Of a stretch of 64,000 nucleotides of DNA, positions 32,484 to 41,822 are shown piece by piece. The DNA is taken from positions 1-64,000 of the forward strand of contig NZ_NRSJ01000006.1 in the NCBI RefSeq assembly GCF_016584085.1, given 5' to 3'. This DNA comes from Halochromatium glycolicum (GTDB lineage Bacteria; Pseudomonadota; Gammaproteobacteria; Chromatiales; Chromatiaceae). The position numbers and the translations under genes are program-made. The notes under the pieces are model-generated. The model was given only the letters and a program-made list of their open reading frames with translations, was not told where the DNA came from and made no database searches. Numbering within the stretch: position 1 is the first letter of the stretch; the number at the start of each line of letters is the position of its first letter.

Positions 32484-33596
32484 TCAGGTAAAGAGGGTCA
32501 ATACGCCGGTATAGCCGTACAGCCGGTTCTGGGAGATCTCGCCGTTGGCATAGAAGCCAACGAGCGGGAAATCCCCGAGCTCATCGCGGATCTGGATCAG
32601 CTCCTGCGAGTCATCGCCGAACAGATTGGCGCCACGGCCCAGACAGGACACATAGACCCCTCCCCGCGGAGGGCCACTCAGCCGGCCCTTTAGATGCTTC
32701 AGCATGCGCGACAGGTCTTCTCTCGCGGTGTTCGCATCGCGCCGGCAGAACATCAGTTCCTGCCCCTTCTCCATCAGGTCCCCGATGCCGAGCAACCGCT
32801 TCTCGATGTCGACGCCGATCAGGTTGCGGACCAGATAATCGCCTGTGTCGGAGCCGGGGATCGGCAGCCCGGCGAAGATATACCCCCCAACACGCGAGAT
32901 GTCACGGGCCAGAACCTCACCGATGTCTTCCTTGAACACATCCAGCGCCGGACGGCCATCGAGCTCGACGATCACATTGCGTTGGCATTGGGTCACGCGT
33001 CGATGCGGCCCGATCGGCGAGCAGCCTTGCGACAGCGCGGTCTGCACACCGGCCGCCTCGGTGAACATGACACCGGAAAGCCCCCCCTGGGTCGGCTCAT
33101 CGGCGACGACCCGCGCGTTGCTGTGACTGCTGGCGAGGCCCCCGACCAAGAACCCCGTCACCGTCCGCTCGGCGAGCTGACGAATCAGACTCTCGGTCAG
33201 CGGATTCGCCGGATCGGCATGCACCAGGCCCATAAATGGCTGGGCACTCCCGAGCCAAGACCGCTGGGCGCTGTCAAACGCCTCGAGGTCCTTGACGATC
33301 GGTGGAAAGACGCGGAAGGCGTCCTCTGGCAGGTCAGTCACCATTGCCGCGATCGCCGGGCGCTCGTAGTACTCGACACCGGTCGCGCAGATCCCGAGCC
33401 CGACCGCACCGACCCAATGCTCGACGTCGGTCGCCTCACGCAGCGCATCGAGGATGGCATCCAGATGCGCGTTGGCAGCGTCGGTCACATAGAGGAAGCC
33501 AAGGCGGCCCGAAACCGAGCCAAGACCACCGATGACGCGCTCGAGTGCGGTATGCCAGTCATCGTCAGCGGCATGGGCGAAGGGGAATGAGTGCAT
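32484..33596 (-). CDS. FIST domain signalling protein
   Basis: 370-residue cytoplasmic protein with FIST-N (to about residue 190) and FIST-C domains, thought to sense small ligands such as amino acids in bacterial signal transduction. Characteristic segments: WVGAVGLGICATGVEYYE, FLVGGLASS, GVMFTEAAGVQTALSQGCSPIGP, a C-terminal CLGRGANLFGDDSQELIQIRDELGDFPLVGFYANGEI, and the closing LYGYTGVLTLF. There is no fused kinase or methyl-accepting domain, so it must act with separate partners. It is followed at once by the FixH-like protein and glk. Confidence 0.88.
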   Translation of the reverse strand: MHSFPFAHAADDDWHTALERVIGGLGSVSGRLGFLYVTDAANAHLDAILDALREATDVEHWVGAVGLGICATGVEYYERPAIAAMVTDLPEDAFRVFPPIVKDLEAFDSAQRSWLGSAQPFMGLVHADPANPLTESLIRQLAERTVTGFLVGGLASSHSNARVVADEPTQGGLSGVMFTEAAGVQTALSQGCSPIGPHRRVTQCQRNVIVELDGRPALDVFKEDIGEVLARDISRVGGYIFAGLPIPGSDTGDYLVRNLIGVDIEKRLLGIGDLMEKGQELMFCRRDANTAREDLSRMLKHLKGRLSGPPRGGVYVSCLGRGANLFGDDSQELIQIRDELGDFPLVGFYANGEISQNRLYGYTGVLTLFT

Positions 33597-33657
33597 AAGG
33601 GGTAGTGCGGAATGCGATGTGGAACGCAGACTCGAACGGTCGAGCCGGTGAGCGCAA

Positions 33658-33738
33658 GATGCCTTGTCAAAACGGCCGCTTAGCCCGCAAGCCTCTGATT
33701 TGTCTGGCCACAGGAGGCATCCTGTTACGGCTCCTTAG
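33658..33738 (+). repeat. Dispersed repeat A, copy 3
   Basis: Core GCCTTGTCAAAACGGCCGCT ... GGCATCCTGTTACGGCTCCT. Its right end merges with a fragment of repeat F (from 33733). Confidence 0.82.
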
Positions 33739-33783
33739 GCGATTGGCAAACGAAGATCCCGCGCGATTCGGTACGGGCTTTGC
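33733..33783 (-). repeat. Fragment of repeat F
   Basis: CTTAGGCGATT followed by the complement of the segment at 60079-60113 (CGTACCGAATTGCGCAGGAT...TTCGTTTGCC). It looks like a terminal repeat joined to an inverted internal part, with the middle deleted. Confidence 0.7.
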
Positions 33784-33796
33784 TGCCAACCGTCAA

Positions 33797-35683
33797 TTAG
33801 ACCTCGGCAAGATCACCTTTCTCTTGCAGCCAAGCGCGGCGATCGGCGGCCCGCCTCTTTGCCAGCAGCATATCCATCAAGGTAGCGCTTGCATCGCCAG
33901 GGTCAACCGTCAACTGGACCAATCGCCGGGTATCGGGATGGATCGTGGTCTCGCGCAGCTGCTGGGGATTCATCTCGCCGAGCCCTTTGAACCGCTGCAC
34001 GCTGACCTTGCCCTTGAGCCTCTCGGCCGCGATCCGCTCCAGCACCCCGCGACGCTCAGCATCATCGAGCGCGTAGAACACCTGCTTGCCGACATCGATC
34101 CGGTACAGCGGCGGCATCGCGACATAGATGTGGCCGGCCGCGACCAGGCGGGGAAAGTGCTTCAGGAACAACGCACAGAGCAGCGTGGCAATATGGGCGC
34201 CATCGGAATCGGCATCGGCGAGGATGCAGATCTTGCCGAACCGCAGCCGGGACAGCTCATCGCTACCCGGGTCGACACCGATGGCAATGGCGATATCGTG
34301 CACCTCTTGCGACCCGAGCACCTCGGCGGGGTCGACCTCCCAGGTGTTCAGGATCTTACCGCGCAGCGGCATCACCGCCTGAAACTCCCGATCCCGCGCC
34401 TGCTTCGCCGACCCCCCGGCCGAGTCGCCCTCGACCAGAAACAGCTCGCTGCGGACCGGATCGGTCGCGGTGCAGTCGGCCAGCTTGCCCGGTAACGCCG
34501 GCCCCTGCGTGACCCGTTTGCGCGTGACCGCACGTCCGGCCCGCAGCCGCGCCTGGGCGGCACCGATCGCGATCTCGGCGATCCGCTCGGCATCGGCGAC
34601 ATGCTCGTTGAGCCAGAGACTGAAGGCATCCTTGACGACGCCCGAGACGAAGGCCGCGCATTCGCGCGACGAGAGACGCTCCTTGGTCTGCCCCGAGAAC
34701 TGTGGATCGGCGAGCTTGACCGACAAGACCCAGCTCGCGCGTGCCCAGACGTCCTCGGGCGCCAGCTTGACACTGCGCGGCAGCAGGTTGCGGAACTCGC
34801 AGAACTCGCGCACCGCCTCGGTCAGACCGGTGCGAAAACCGTTGACGTGGGTGCCCCCCTGAACCGTCGGGATCAGGTTCACATAGCTCTCGGTGACCGG
34901 ATCGCCGGCCTCGGGCAGCCAGGCAATCGCCCAGCTCGCGGCCTCCGTCTGCCCCTCGAGCGCGCCGACGAACAGCCCATCGGGCACCCGCTCCGCATCA
35001 CCGAGCGCCTCGGCGAGATAGTCCCTCAGGCCGTCGGCATAGCACCATTGTTGTTCGTCGCCGGTATTCTCGTCGCGGTAGCGCACATCCAGACCGGGAC
35101 AGAGCACCGCCTTGGCACGGAGCAGATGGGTCAGCTGCCGCACCGAGACCTTCGGCGAATCGAAGTAGCGCTCGTCAGGCCAGAATCGCAGCCGCGTGCC
35201 GCTGTTGTGACGGCCGACCTTGCCGATCTCGGTCAGCTCGGCCGTCTTGTGTCCGCCGGCAAAGGCGATGCTGTATTCCTTGCCGTCCCGCTTGACCCAG
35301 ACCTGCAGCTGCCTCGAGAGGGCGTTGACCACCGAGACACCGACGCCGTGCAGCCCGCCGGCGAAGCGGTAACTGCCGGCCGAGAACTTGCCGCCAGCGT
35401 GGAGCTTGGTCAGGATGACCTCGACGCCGGGGAGACCCTGCTGGGGGTGGACATCGACGGGCATGCCGCGGCCGTCGTCGCTGACCTCGATCGAGCCGTC
35501 CTGATACAGGATCACATCGATGCGGCTCGCCTGACCGACCAGCGCCTCATCGACACTGTTGTCGATCACCTCCTGCACGAGGTGATTGGGCCGGGTGGTG
35601 TCTGTGTACATCCCCGGACGCTTGCGCACCGGGTCGAGGCCGCTGAGGACCTCGATCGACGAAGAATCGTACTGTCCGCTCAT
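33797..35683 (-). CDS. parE: DNA topoisomerase IV subunit B
   Basis: ATPase subunit of topoisomerase IV, which unlinks daughter chromosomes. GHKL ATPase motifs are seen: [27 protein letters not shown], and [30 protein letters not shown]. The toprim domain has [34 protein letters not shown] and the [13 protein letters not shown] metal site. The C terminus [29 protein letters not shown] is standard. The start at 35683 ([13 protein letters not shown]) gives 628 residues, the family norm; upstream codons show no similarity. parC is not in the window. It is divergent from xseB. Confidence 0.96.
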   Translation of the reverse strand: MSGQYDSSSIEVLSGLDPVRKRPGMYTDTTRPNHLVQEVIDNSVDEALVGQASRIDVILYQDGSIEVSDDGRGMPVDVHPQQGLPGVEVILTKLHAGGKFSAGSYRFAGGLHGVGVSVVNALSRQLQVWVKRDGKEYSIAFAGGHKTAELTEIGKVGRHNSGTRLRFWPDERYFDSPKVSVRQLTHLLRAKAVLCPGLDVRYRDENTGDEQQWCYADGLRDYLAEALGDAERVPDGLFVGALEGQTEAASWAIAWLPEAGDPVTESYVNLIPTVQGGTHVNGFRTGLTEAVREFCEFRNLLPRSVKLAPEDVWARASWVLSVKLADPQFSGQTKERLSSRECAAFVSGVVKDAFSLWLNEHVADAERIAEIAIGAAQARLRAGRAVTRKRVTQGPALPGKLADCTATDPVRSELFLVEGDSAGGSAKQARDREFQAVMPLRGKILNTWEVDPAEVLGSQEVHDIAIAIGVDPGSDELSRLRFGKICILADADSDGAHIATLLCALFLKHFPRLVAAGHIYVAMPPLYRIDVGKQVFYALDDAERRGVLERIAAERLKGKVSVQRFKGLGEMNPQQLRETTIHPDTRRLVQLTVDPGDASATLMDMLLAKRRAADRRAWLQEKGDLAEV

Positions 35684-35799
35684 GCGGTGGCGGAATGCTC
35701 CTTTCGATAACCTGGACCGCAGCGCGCAGCAGTCTCGCTGCGTTGACCGGCCAAAGCCGACTACGGTACCGTAGTTCGAAAGCATGGTTCAAATACCCC

Positions 35800-36132
35800 A
35801 TGAGCAACGACACCATCGCCGATCCCAAACAGTTCGAGGCCTCGCTGCAAGCCCTGGAGGCCATCGTCGATCAGCTCGAGCACGGGGATCTCACACTCGA
35901 GGCATCGCTTGAGGCCTTCGAACAAGGCGTGCGTTTGAGTCGCGGCTGCCAGCAGGCGCTCGAGCAAGCCGAGCAGCGGGTCCGCATCCTGAGCGAACAG
36001 ACCACCGAGGCAGAGCCCGAGCCCTTCTCGGTATCCGGGCAGCCGCCCGGCGCGCCCTCTTCCCAGCCCACCCCTGACCCGGGGCCAGAGAACGACCCGA
36101 GCGCGGATGCCTCCAAGCTGAGTCACGATTAG
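35800..36132 (+). CDS. xseB: Exodeoxyribonuclease VII small subunit
   Basis: Small helical subunit that binds XseA. The [35 protein letters not shown] core matches the family. A Pro/Ser/Glu-rich tail of about 40 residues after EQRVRILSE makes it 110 instead of about 80 residues. The start MSNDTIAD at 35800 fits the family; the frame runs further upstream without similarity. It is 20 bases before ispA, the common xseB-ispA arrangement; the usual dxs does not follow. Confidence 0.93.
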   Translation: MSNDTIADPKQFEASLQALEAIVDQLEHGDLTLEASLEAFEQGVRLSRGCQQALEQAEQRVRILSEQTTEAEPEPFSVSGQPPGAPSSQPTPDPGPENDPSADASKLSHD

Positions 36133-36152
36133 CCAACCCAAATAGCCACCTC

Positions 36153-37055
36153 ATGCAGAACGCGCCCCAGCTGAAAACCTTCTTCTCCGAATGCCAGGCG
36201 CGCGTCGAGGCGGCCTTGGAGCAGGCACTTCCGCCCGCCGAACAGCCCCCCGCTCGTCTCCATCAGGCGATGCGGTATGCAGTGCTCGGCAGCGGTAAGC
36301 GAGTGCGGCCGACGCTCGCCTATGCCGGCGCGCAGGCGCTCGGCATCCCTAAGGGGCGCGTCGACGCCGGGGCCGTCGCGATCGAGCTCATTCACGGCTA
36401 CTCGCTGGTCCATGACGATCTGCCGGCAATGGACGACGACGACCTCCGGCGGGGTCGGCCAAGCTGCCACAAGGCATTTGACGAGGCCACCGCAATCCTC
36501 GCCGGGGACGCGTTACAGACCCTCGCCTTCGCGACCCTCGCCCAGGAGCCGATCGACGAGATCGATGATTCGATCCGCGTCGCGATGGTGGCGGCGCTCG
36601 CGCGCGCGGCTGGATCGATCGGGATGGCCGGCGGACAGGCGCTCGATCTCGAATCAGAGGGCACCGAGCTCGACCTCGTGATGCTCGAGAACATCCACAT
36701 CCACAAGACTGGCGCCCTGATCCGGGCCAGTGTCCAAATGGCCTCGCTGGCCTGCCCGGACCTCGAGCCGGCGCGCGCCGACGCACTCGACCATTATGCG
36801 AAGTGCATTGGATTGGCGTTTCAGATCCAAGACGATCTACTCGACGTGGAAGGTGAAACCGACGTCATCGGTAAACAGAGCGGGGCCGATGTGGTGCACG
36901 CGAAGGCCACCTACCCATCGCTGATGGGGATCGCGCCGGCACACGAGGCCGCCAACGATCTCGTCAACGATGCGCTCAGGAGCCTCGAGTGCTTCGATGA
37001 CGGCGCAGACCCATTGCGTTGGATCGCCCAGTACATCGTCAGCCGTGACCGATGA
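36153..37055 (+). CDS. ispA: Farnesyl (polyprenyl) diphosphate synthase
   Basis: Condenses isopentenyl and dimethylallyl diphosphates to geranyl then farnesyl diphosphate, feeding quinone, undecaprenyl, bacteriochlorophyll side-chain and carotenoid synthesis. First Asp-rich motif SLVHDDLPAMDDDDLRRG near residue 88, second FQIQDDLLDVEGE near 225, plus GSGKRVRP and GQALDLESEG. 300 residues. The stop codon lies in the first of two 14-bp direct repeats (37047-37074). ispH at the right edge belongs to the same isoprenoid supply. Confidence 0.95.
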   Translation: MQNAPQLKTFFSECQARVEAALEQALPPAEQPPARLHQAMRYAVLGSGKRVRPTLAYAGAQALGIPKGRVDAGAVAIELIHGYSLVHDDLPAMDDDDLRRGRPSCHKAFDEATAILAGDALQTLAFATLAQEPIDEIDDSIRVAMVAALARAAGSIGMAGGQALDLESEGTELDLVMLENIHIHKTGALIRASVQMASLACPDLEPARADALDHYAKCIGLAFQIQDDLLDVEGETDVIGKQSGADVVHAKATYPSLMGIAPAHEAANDLVNDALRSLECFDDGADPLRWIAQYIVSRDR

Positions 37056-37074
37056 GGCGGGACCGATGAGGCGG
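37047..37074 (+). repeat. 14-bp direct repeat across the ispA stop
   Basis: GACCGATGAGGCGG occurs twice in tandem; the first copy contains the ispA TGA (37053-37055). Confidence 0.9.
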
Positions 37075-37341
37075 GACTGGGAAACGGACAGCCGGAACAA
37101 TCGGTCATCACCCGATCGTCATGATTCAATCGACGATGATCCAGCAGCCGGAGCTCATTGCAATGTTTCGTTGAATCGGCGAAGCAATGCCATCGCCCCA
37201 CCTCTCGAAGCGCAGTCAAACCCAAGCATCGGCCAAGGCTGAATCGTGCTTCGCCTACTTCATCGTGCTTGGCGCTAACCCAATGAGCGACAGAACCCAT
37301 CCTCTGTATTGGAAGGATCGTCGTCACTCGCTTGAGGTCAA

Positions 37342-37428
37342 TAAGAGGCCCGATCAAAACGGCTGCTTGACTCGCGCAAGCTCCTGATTGAACCGCCACA
37401 GGGACCATTCTGTTATGGCCTTCTGAGG
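37342..37428 (+). repeat. Dispersed repeat A, copy 4
   Basis: Begins TAAGAGGCCCGATCAAAACG and ends CATTCTGTTATGGCCTTCTG. It is about 120 bases before proV in the 491-base ispA-proV gap, which otherwise shows no gene or clear promoter. Confidence 0.88.
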
Positions 37429-37546
37429 CTACGGGTGAATTTGTTGAAAGCAATGGACGAAGCTGTTAGCCTCGTTTAACCCTTTCCGCACTGATCGCGT
37501 CTGGCCCGTCCCGAAGTCAGCTGATCGGTCATGCTGTTCAAATCTG

Positions 37547-38737
37547 ATGCAAGACAAGGTTGTAATAAAGGATCTGTACAAGATCTTCGGTCCTGAGCCT
37601 GACGAGGCGCTTGCGCTGTTGGAGCAAGGGCTCTCGAAGGATGCGATCTTCGAGCGCACCCGCACGACGGTCGGCGTTCAGAAGGCCAACTTCAGCATCC
37701 GCGAAGGCGAGGTCTTCGTCGTCATGGGCCTTTCAGGCTCAGGCAAGTCCACGCTGGTTCGGATGCTCAATCGCCTCATCGAGCCGACCCGTGGACAGGT
37801 CATCGTAAACGGTCACGACATCACTCAGATGAGCAAGAAGCAGCTCATCGAGATGCGGCGCAGCACGATGAGCATGGTGTTTCAGTCGTTCGCACTGCTC
37901 CCGCACAAGACGGTCGCCGAGAACGCCGCATTCGGTCTCAATGTCTCCGGCGCCAGCAAGACCGAGCAGCGCGATCAGGCGATGCGGGCGCTCGAAACGG
38001 TTGGATTGGCCCCCAACGCCGACAGTTATCCGGATGAACTCTCCGGCGGCATGAAGCAGCGCGTCGGGCTTGCCCGCGCACTTGCGACCGAGGCGCCGAT
38101 CCTGTTGATGGACGAGGCGTTCTCGGCCCTCGACCCGCTGATCCGCACCGAGATGCAGGACGAGCTGGTCCGACTGCAGGAGACCGAGGCGCATACGATC
38201 GTCTTCATCTCGCACGATCTCGACGAGGCAATCCGGATCGGGGATCGGATCGCGATCATGGAAGGCGGCGCCATCGTCCAGATCGGCACCCCAGAGGAGA
38301 TCGTCACCAAACCGGCCAATGACTACGTGCGCTCGTTCTTCTATGGCGTCGATGTCAGCAAGGTCTTCAACGCCGGTGATATCGCATCGAAGAGCCTGCT
38401 CGCGGTATTCGAGCGCACCGGTGTCAACCTGCGCTCGGCGCTGGCACAGCTGCGAGATCACCGCGGCGACGTCGCGGTCGTGATCGATCGGGGCGGGCAG
38501 TTCCGCGGGCTGGTCACGGTCAACAGCCTGGCGGCCGCCGCCGCGAGCGACAACCCGCAGTGGGAGGCGGCCTTCCTGAAGGACGCCGAGCCGGTCCCCG
38601 CCGAGATGGAGCTGTCCGAGGTGCTGACCCGCGTCACCGCGAGCGAGCGGCCAGTGCCAGTGCTCGATGCGGATGGACGCTATCGCGGCGTCGTCGACAA
38701 GACGATCCTGCTCCACACCTTGGACAAGACGACCTGA
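37547..38737 (+). CDS. proV: Glycine betaine/proline ABC transporter ATPase ProV
   Basis: ATPase of the ProU/OpuA-type osmoprotectant importer. The N-terminal LYKIFGPEPDEALALLEQGLSKDAI segment is typical of ProV. Walker A MGLSGSGKST is near residues 65-72, the signature LSGGMKQRVGLARALA near 165, and Walker B ILLMDEAFSALDP. A C-terminal CBS-pair region (about residues 275-396) is the ionic-strength sensing part in related transporters. Its 396 residues are normal. No strong ribosome site precedes the ATG. proW follows after three bases. Confidence 0.95.
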   Translation: MQDKVVIKDLYKIFGPEPDEALALLEQGLSKDAIFERTRTTVGVQKANFSIREGEVFVVMGLSGSGKSTLVRMLNRLIEPTRGQVIVNGHDITQMSKKQLIEMRRSTMSMVFQSFALLPHKTVAENAAFGLNVSGASKTEQRDQAMRALETVGLAPNADSYPDELSGGMKQRVGLARALATEAPILLMDEAFSALDPLIRTEMQDELVRLQETEAHTIVFISHDLDEAIRIGDRIAIMEGGAIVQIGTPEEIVTKPANDYVRSFFYGVDVSKVFNAGDIASKSLLAVFERTGVNLRSALAQLRDHRGDVAVVIDRGGQFRGLVTVNSLAAAAASDNPQWEAAFLKDAEPVPAEMELSEVLTRVTASERPVPVLDADGRYRGVVDKTILLHTLDKTT

Positions 38738-38740
38738 CCC

Positions 38741-39661
38741 ATGGCCAACGGTATCACCGATTTCCAAATCCCGATCGGCGACTGGGTCGCCGACGGGGTC
38801 GACTGGATTCAGATCAACCTGACCGGCGTGCTCGACGGCATCTCCGAGGTGCTCGAGCTCGTGATCGATTCGTTCGAGGGCGGCCTGCAAGCCGTCCCGC
38901 CGGTGCTGCTCGCCGCGCTGATCGTCGTGATCGCAACCTGGCGCGTCGGCTGGAAGTTCGGCCTGTTCTCGGTCGCAGCGATGGTGCTGATCTTCGGGAT
39001 GGGCATCTGGCCGGAGACGATCTCCACGTTGGCGCTCGTGATCGCGTCGAGCCTGGTGGCCTTGATCATCGGCATCCCGATCGGCATCGCGATGGCCCGG
39101 CACGACCCGGTCGAGGCCGTCGTGCGCCCGGTGCTGGACTTCATGCAGACGATGCCGCCGTTCGTCTATCTGATCCCGGCCGCCATCTTCTTCGGCCTCG
39201 GCAAGGTGCCCGGGTCGATCGCAACCCTGATCTTCGCGATGCCGCCGGCGGTGCGCCTGACCAATCTGGGCATCCGGCAGGTCAGCGAAGAGCACGTCGA
39301 GGCCGGCAAGGCATTCGGCTGCACCAATCACCAATTGCTCTTCAAGGTGCAACTCCCCCTCGCGATGCCCTCGATCATGGCCGGCATCAACCAGACGATC
39401 ATGCTGGCGTTGTCGATGGTGGTGATCGCGTCGATGATCGGCGCCGGCGGGCTCGGCAACACGGTCTTGACCGGCATCCAGCGCCTTGATGTCGGGCTCG
39501 GCTTCGAGGGCGGTCTCGGCGTCGTACTGCTCGCAATCCTGCTCGACCGCATCACCCAAAGCTTCGGCGCCGTTGGAGGCGCCGCCGCAGCGCCATCATT
39601 CGTTGGGCGCATGCGCCAAGCCTTCGAGCGCTGGAAGGAATCCCAATCATCGGATGTCTAA
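38741..39661 (+). CDS. proW: Glycine betaine/proline ABC permease ProW
   Basis: Inner-membrane subunit of the same importer. About seven helices; the coupling loop is EEHVEAGKAFGCTNHQLLFKVQLPLAMPSI. The hydrophilic N-terminal arm (GDWVADGVDWIQINLTGVLD...) is typical of ProW. 306 residues. Its TAA stop (39659-39661) touches the first base of repeat D copy 1, so the element inserted exactly at the end of the gene or its end was remodelled by it. Confidence 0.94.
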   Translation: MANGITDFQIPIGDWVADGVDWIQINLTGVLDGISEVLELVIDSFEGGLQAVPPVLLAALIVVIATWRVGWKFGLFSVAAMVLIFGMGIWPETISTLALVIASSLVALIIGIPIGIAMARHDPVEAVVRPVLDFMQTMPPFVYLIPAAIFFGLGKVPGSIATLIFAMPPAVRLTNLGIRQVSEEHVEAGKAFGCTNHQLLFKVQLPLAMPSIMAGINQTIMLALSMVVIASMIGAGGLGNTVLTGIQRLDVGLGFEGGLGVVLLAILLDRITQSFGAVGGAAAAPSFVGRMRQAFERWKESQSSDV

Positions 39662-39740
39662 ACCGCGTCCAGAGACAGAAACGTCATTTTTCCGCAGCGG
39701 GCGCGATCAGAATTGCACATCCCAAACTGGACGCAGTGTA
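39661..39740 (+). repeat. Dispersed repeat D, copy 1
   Basis: About 80 bp from AACCGCGTCCAGAGACAGAA to CTGGACGCAGTGTA. The ends contain the inverted pair GCGTCCAG / CTGGACGC. It matches 53933-54013 in reverse orientation at nearly every base. Confidence 0.9.
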
Positions 39741-40155
39741 ATCAGACTTCAACGAGATCCCGCATCGGCAGAATAACGGCTTGTCCGCGGCCGCACCGGT
39801 CAGTCCGCTCCGGGATCACGCGAGGCGGGCCTGGTCTGAGAGACGCCCTGGCCCAAGGCCCAGGGGGTCCAATTATCGCCGAATTCAGCGCGGCCGTGCC
39901 GGCGCAGCAGCACCGATCGAGCGCCTCGCTCGGCAGACCCGGGGTGCTCGCAATGCCCCAACCGCTGCGCTCGAGGTCTGCGCTGAAAACCGATCGGTCG
40001 TCATGCGCGGCTGCGATCGGCCTGGCGCTTGCGCGCCACCATTCTCGCTCGCCACCGGCGGTCGAGTATGACGGGGCATCCTGCCCTACTCGGAACATGT
40101 GAGACACTCGCATCTTCCGCTCCGATGTCATTCATCAACCCATTGAGGACTGACG
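39741..40155. other. proW-proX spacer, nothing recognised
   Basis: About 415 bases without a supportable gene. The long spacer suggests proX has its own promoter. The last bases before proX include TTGAGGACTGACG, giving a GAGGA ribosome site. Confidence 0.4.
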
Positions 40156-41025
40156 ATGTCTATGAAGACCTTAACCAACGTCTTGCTCGCCGGTGCGCTC
40201 GCGCTATCGCTCGGCAGCGCGATGGCGGCCGAAAAGACCGTCAAGATCGGCTGGACAGCCTGGTCGGACGCCGAATTCGTCACCAAACTCGCCAAGCGCA
40301 TCCTTGAAGACGAGATGGGCTATGAGGTCGAGCTGCTGCAGACCGATATCGCCCCCCAATACCAGGGGCTCTCGACCGGTAGCCTCGATATGATGCTGAT
40401 GTCCTGGCTTCCCGGGACGCACGCCGATTACCTGGAGAAGGTCTGCAACGATGTCGTCCCGCTCGGCATCCTCTACACCCACGCCCGTCTGGGCTGGGCG
40501 GTGCCGGCCTATGTCCCCGAAGACATGGTGAGCAGCATCGAGGACCTGAAGAAGGACGAGGTCAAAGAGAAGCTCGACGAGACCATCACCGGAATCGATC
40601 CGGGCGCTGGTCTGACCCGCCTGTCGAAGCAGGCCGTCAAGGACTACGAGCTCGACGACTACGAGCTCCAGATCTCATCCGGGGCCGGTATGACGGCGGC
40701 GCTCGAGCGTGCGGTCCGCCGCGACGACTGGATCGTCGTCACTGCCTGGAGCCCGCACTGGATGTTCGGCGCCTATGACCTGCGCTATCTGGAAGACCCC
40801 AAGGGCGTGCTCGGTAGCTTCGAGCGTGTTGTCGCACTCGCACGCAAGGGCTTCTATCAGGAGGACATCGAGGCGGCAAGCTTCATCTCGCGGATGCAGA
40901 TCCCGATCGATGACCTGCAGGCGGCGATGTACGATGCTCAGGAGACCTCCTACGAGGATGCGGTGACCAAGTACATCGAAAACAATCAGGATCGGATCAA
41001 CTACTGGGTCACCGGCGAGCTCTGA
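40156..41025 (+). CDS. proX: Glycine betaine-binding periplasmic protein (ProX/OpuAC type)
   Basis: Solute-binding protein with a signal peptide (cleavage near AMA|AEKTVKIG, residue 24). The OpuAC fold shows the aromatic residues expected to box the quaternary ammonium group: GWTAWSDAEF, SWLPGTHADY and TAWSPHWMF. The conserved GIDPGAGLTRLSKQAV segment is also present. Its 289 residues are typical. ATG has GAGGA upstream. A strong hairpin terminator follows at 41204. It presumably serves proVW; a second homologue lies at 45617. Confidence 0.93.
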   Translation: MSMKTLTNVLLAGALALSLGSAMAAEKTVKIGWTAWSDAEFVTKLAKRILEDEMGYEVELLQTDIAPQYQGLSTGSLDMMLMSWLPGTHADYLEKVCNDVVPLGILYTHARLGWAVPAYVPEDMVSSIEDLKKDEVKEKLDETITGIDPGAGLTRLSKQAVKDYELDDYELQISSGAGMTAALERAVRRDDWIVVTAWSPHWMFGAYDLRYLEDPKGVLGSFERVVALARKGFYQEDIEAASFISRMQIPIDDLQAAMYDAQETSYEDAVTKYIENNQDRINYWVTGEL

Positions 41026-41203
41026 GTCGCGCTCCTGGCCAAGCGGCCGGCGGCCGATCGCTCGCCCGGCATTGCTTGGAACTGGAAACGGTCATTGGCC
41101 GTTGTGCAGGTTGCGGCGAGCATCTCCTCAGCGGGCGGCGCAGCCGGTTGAGCCGCCTGGTCAATCTCCTTTGACGCGCCGAGCCCGCTTCGGCGCTGAA
41201 ACG

Positions 41204-41242
41204 CCGCCACCGACCCTCTCAGGTCGGTGGCGGTTGTCGTTT
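41204..41242 (+). terminator. Intrinsic terminator after proX
   Basis: Perfect 12-bp stem CCGCCACCGACC / GGTCGGTGGCGG with a 6-base loop, followed by TTGTCGTTT. Confidence 0.8.
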
Positions 41243-41285
41243 GGTGAACCGCCGGCTGCTGCCACCGGATTCAAGCCTTGAACCG

Positions 41286-41481
41286 AGAAACCGCAGTGGA
41301 CCGCTTATCGTCACTCGCCCTGATTTCCGGACAAGCTGAGCCCATCGGTGCTGACTGTTCCGGCGCTTTCTGTCCGGCGATCAGGCGGAATGGCTATAGC
41401 CCGGCATGCAACCCTTTGCAGTGGCTCCACTGCTGGCGCTTCATGCAGCGCACCCATGGGTAATGACCGCTACGACCACTA
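41286..41481. repeat. Dispersed repeat B, copy 4 (left part; interrupted by E and C)
   Basis: Left end GAAACCGCAGTGGACCGCTT. After palindrome E2 the sequence AGCCCGGCATGCAACCCTTT through CATGGGTAATGACCGC to GACCACTAG follows copy 1 closely. It breaks at 41481 where repeat C begins, and the next B-like bases (GCACGCCCCG) reappear after C at 41664. Confidence 0.85.
41316..41387. repeat. Palindromic repeat E, copy 2 (72 bp)
   Basis: CGCCCTGATTTCCGGACAAG ... CTGTCCGGCGATCAGGCG; the reverse complement of copy 1 with about five differences. Confidence 0.88.
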
Positions 41482-41662
41482 GTGCATCGCGTCAGAAATG
41501 CCGAGACCTTTTTCCGCCACCTGGCCCTCAGCGTTGTAGGGGCCCGCTTGCGGGCGACCAGGCCACGCTCGCGGCGGCGAAGATCGCCCGCAAACGGGCT
41601 CCTACCCCACGACCATTGGCGGCAGCGACCATCGGTCTCGGGGTGTCCGCTGTCTTGCACCA
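41482..41662. repeat. Nested palindromic repeat C, copy 1
   Basis: Outer ends GTGCATCGCGTCAGAAATGC and its imperfect complement ending GTCTTGCACC. The inner hairpin at 41536-41606 (TAGGGGCCCGCTTGCGGGCG ... CGCCCGCAAACGGGCTCCTA) is of the REP type. It is inserted in repeat B copy 4, with AGTGCA on both sides (41481-41486 and 41662-41667). Confidence 0.82.
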
Positions 41663-41708
41663 GTGCACGCCCCGTCCCCGTCCGAAACCAGCGGCGTGAC
41701 AGACGCAC

Positions 41709-41743
41709 AACGGCGCCCGACCCTGCTCGGATCGAGCGCCGTT
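41709..41743 (-). terminator. Hairpin downstream of the porin gene
   Basis: 8-bp stem AACGGCGC / GCGCCGTT with a 19-base loop, 80 bases beyond the porin stop on the minus strand. No clear T run. Confidence 0.4.
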
Positions 41744-41822
41744 GCCAAGTTCGACCTCTTCTGATCACACCAACGCGGGCCGCACCAACGCGGGCGGTGG
41801 CACCGCACCGCTCAGGCTTCGA

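Noticed and set aside
37739..39559. 606-codon frame antisense to proV-proW
   Set aside because: His/Asp/Gln-rich shadow spanning two well-supported genes on the other strand.
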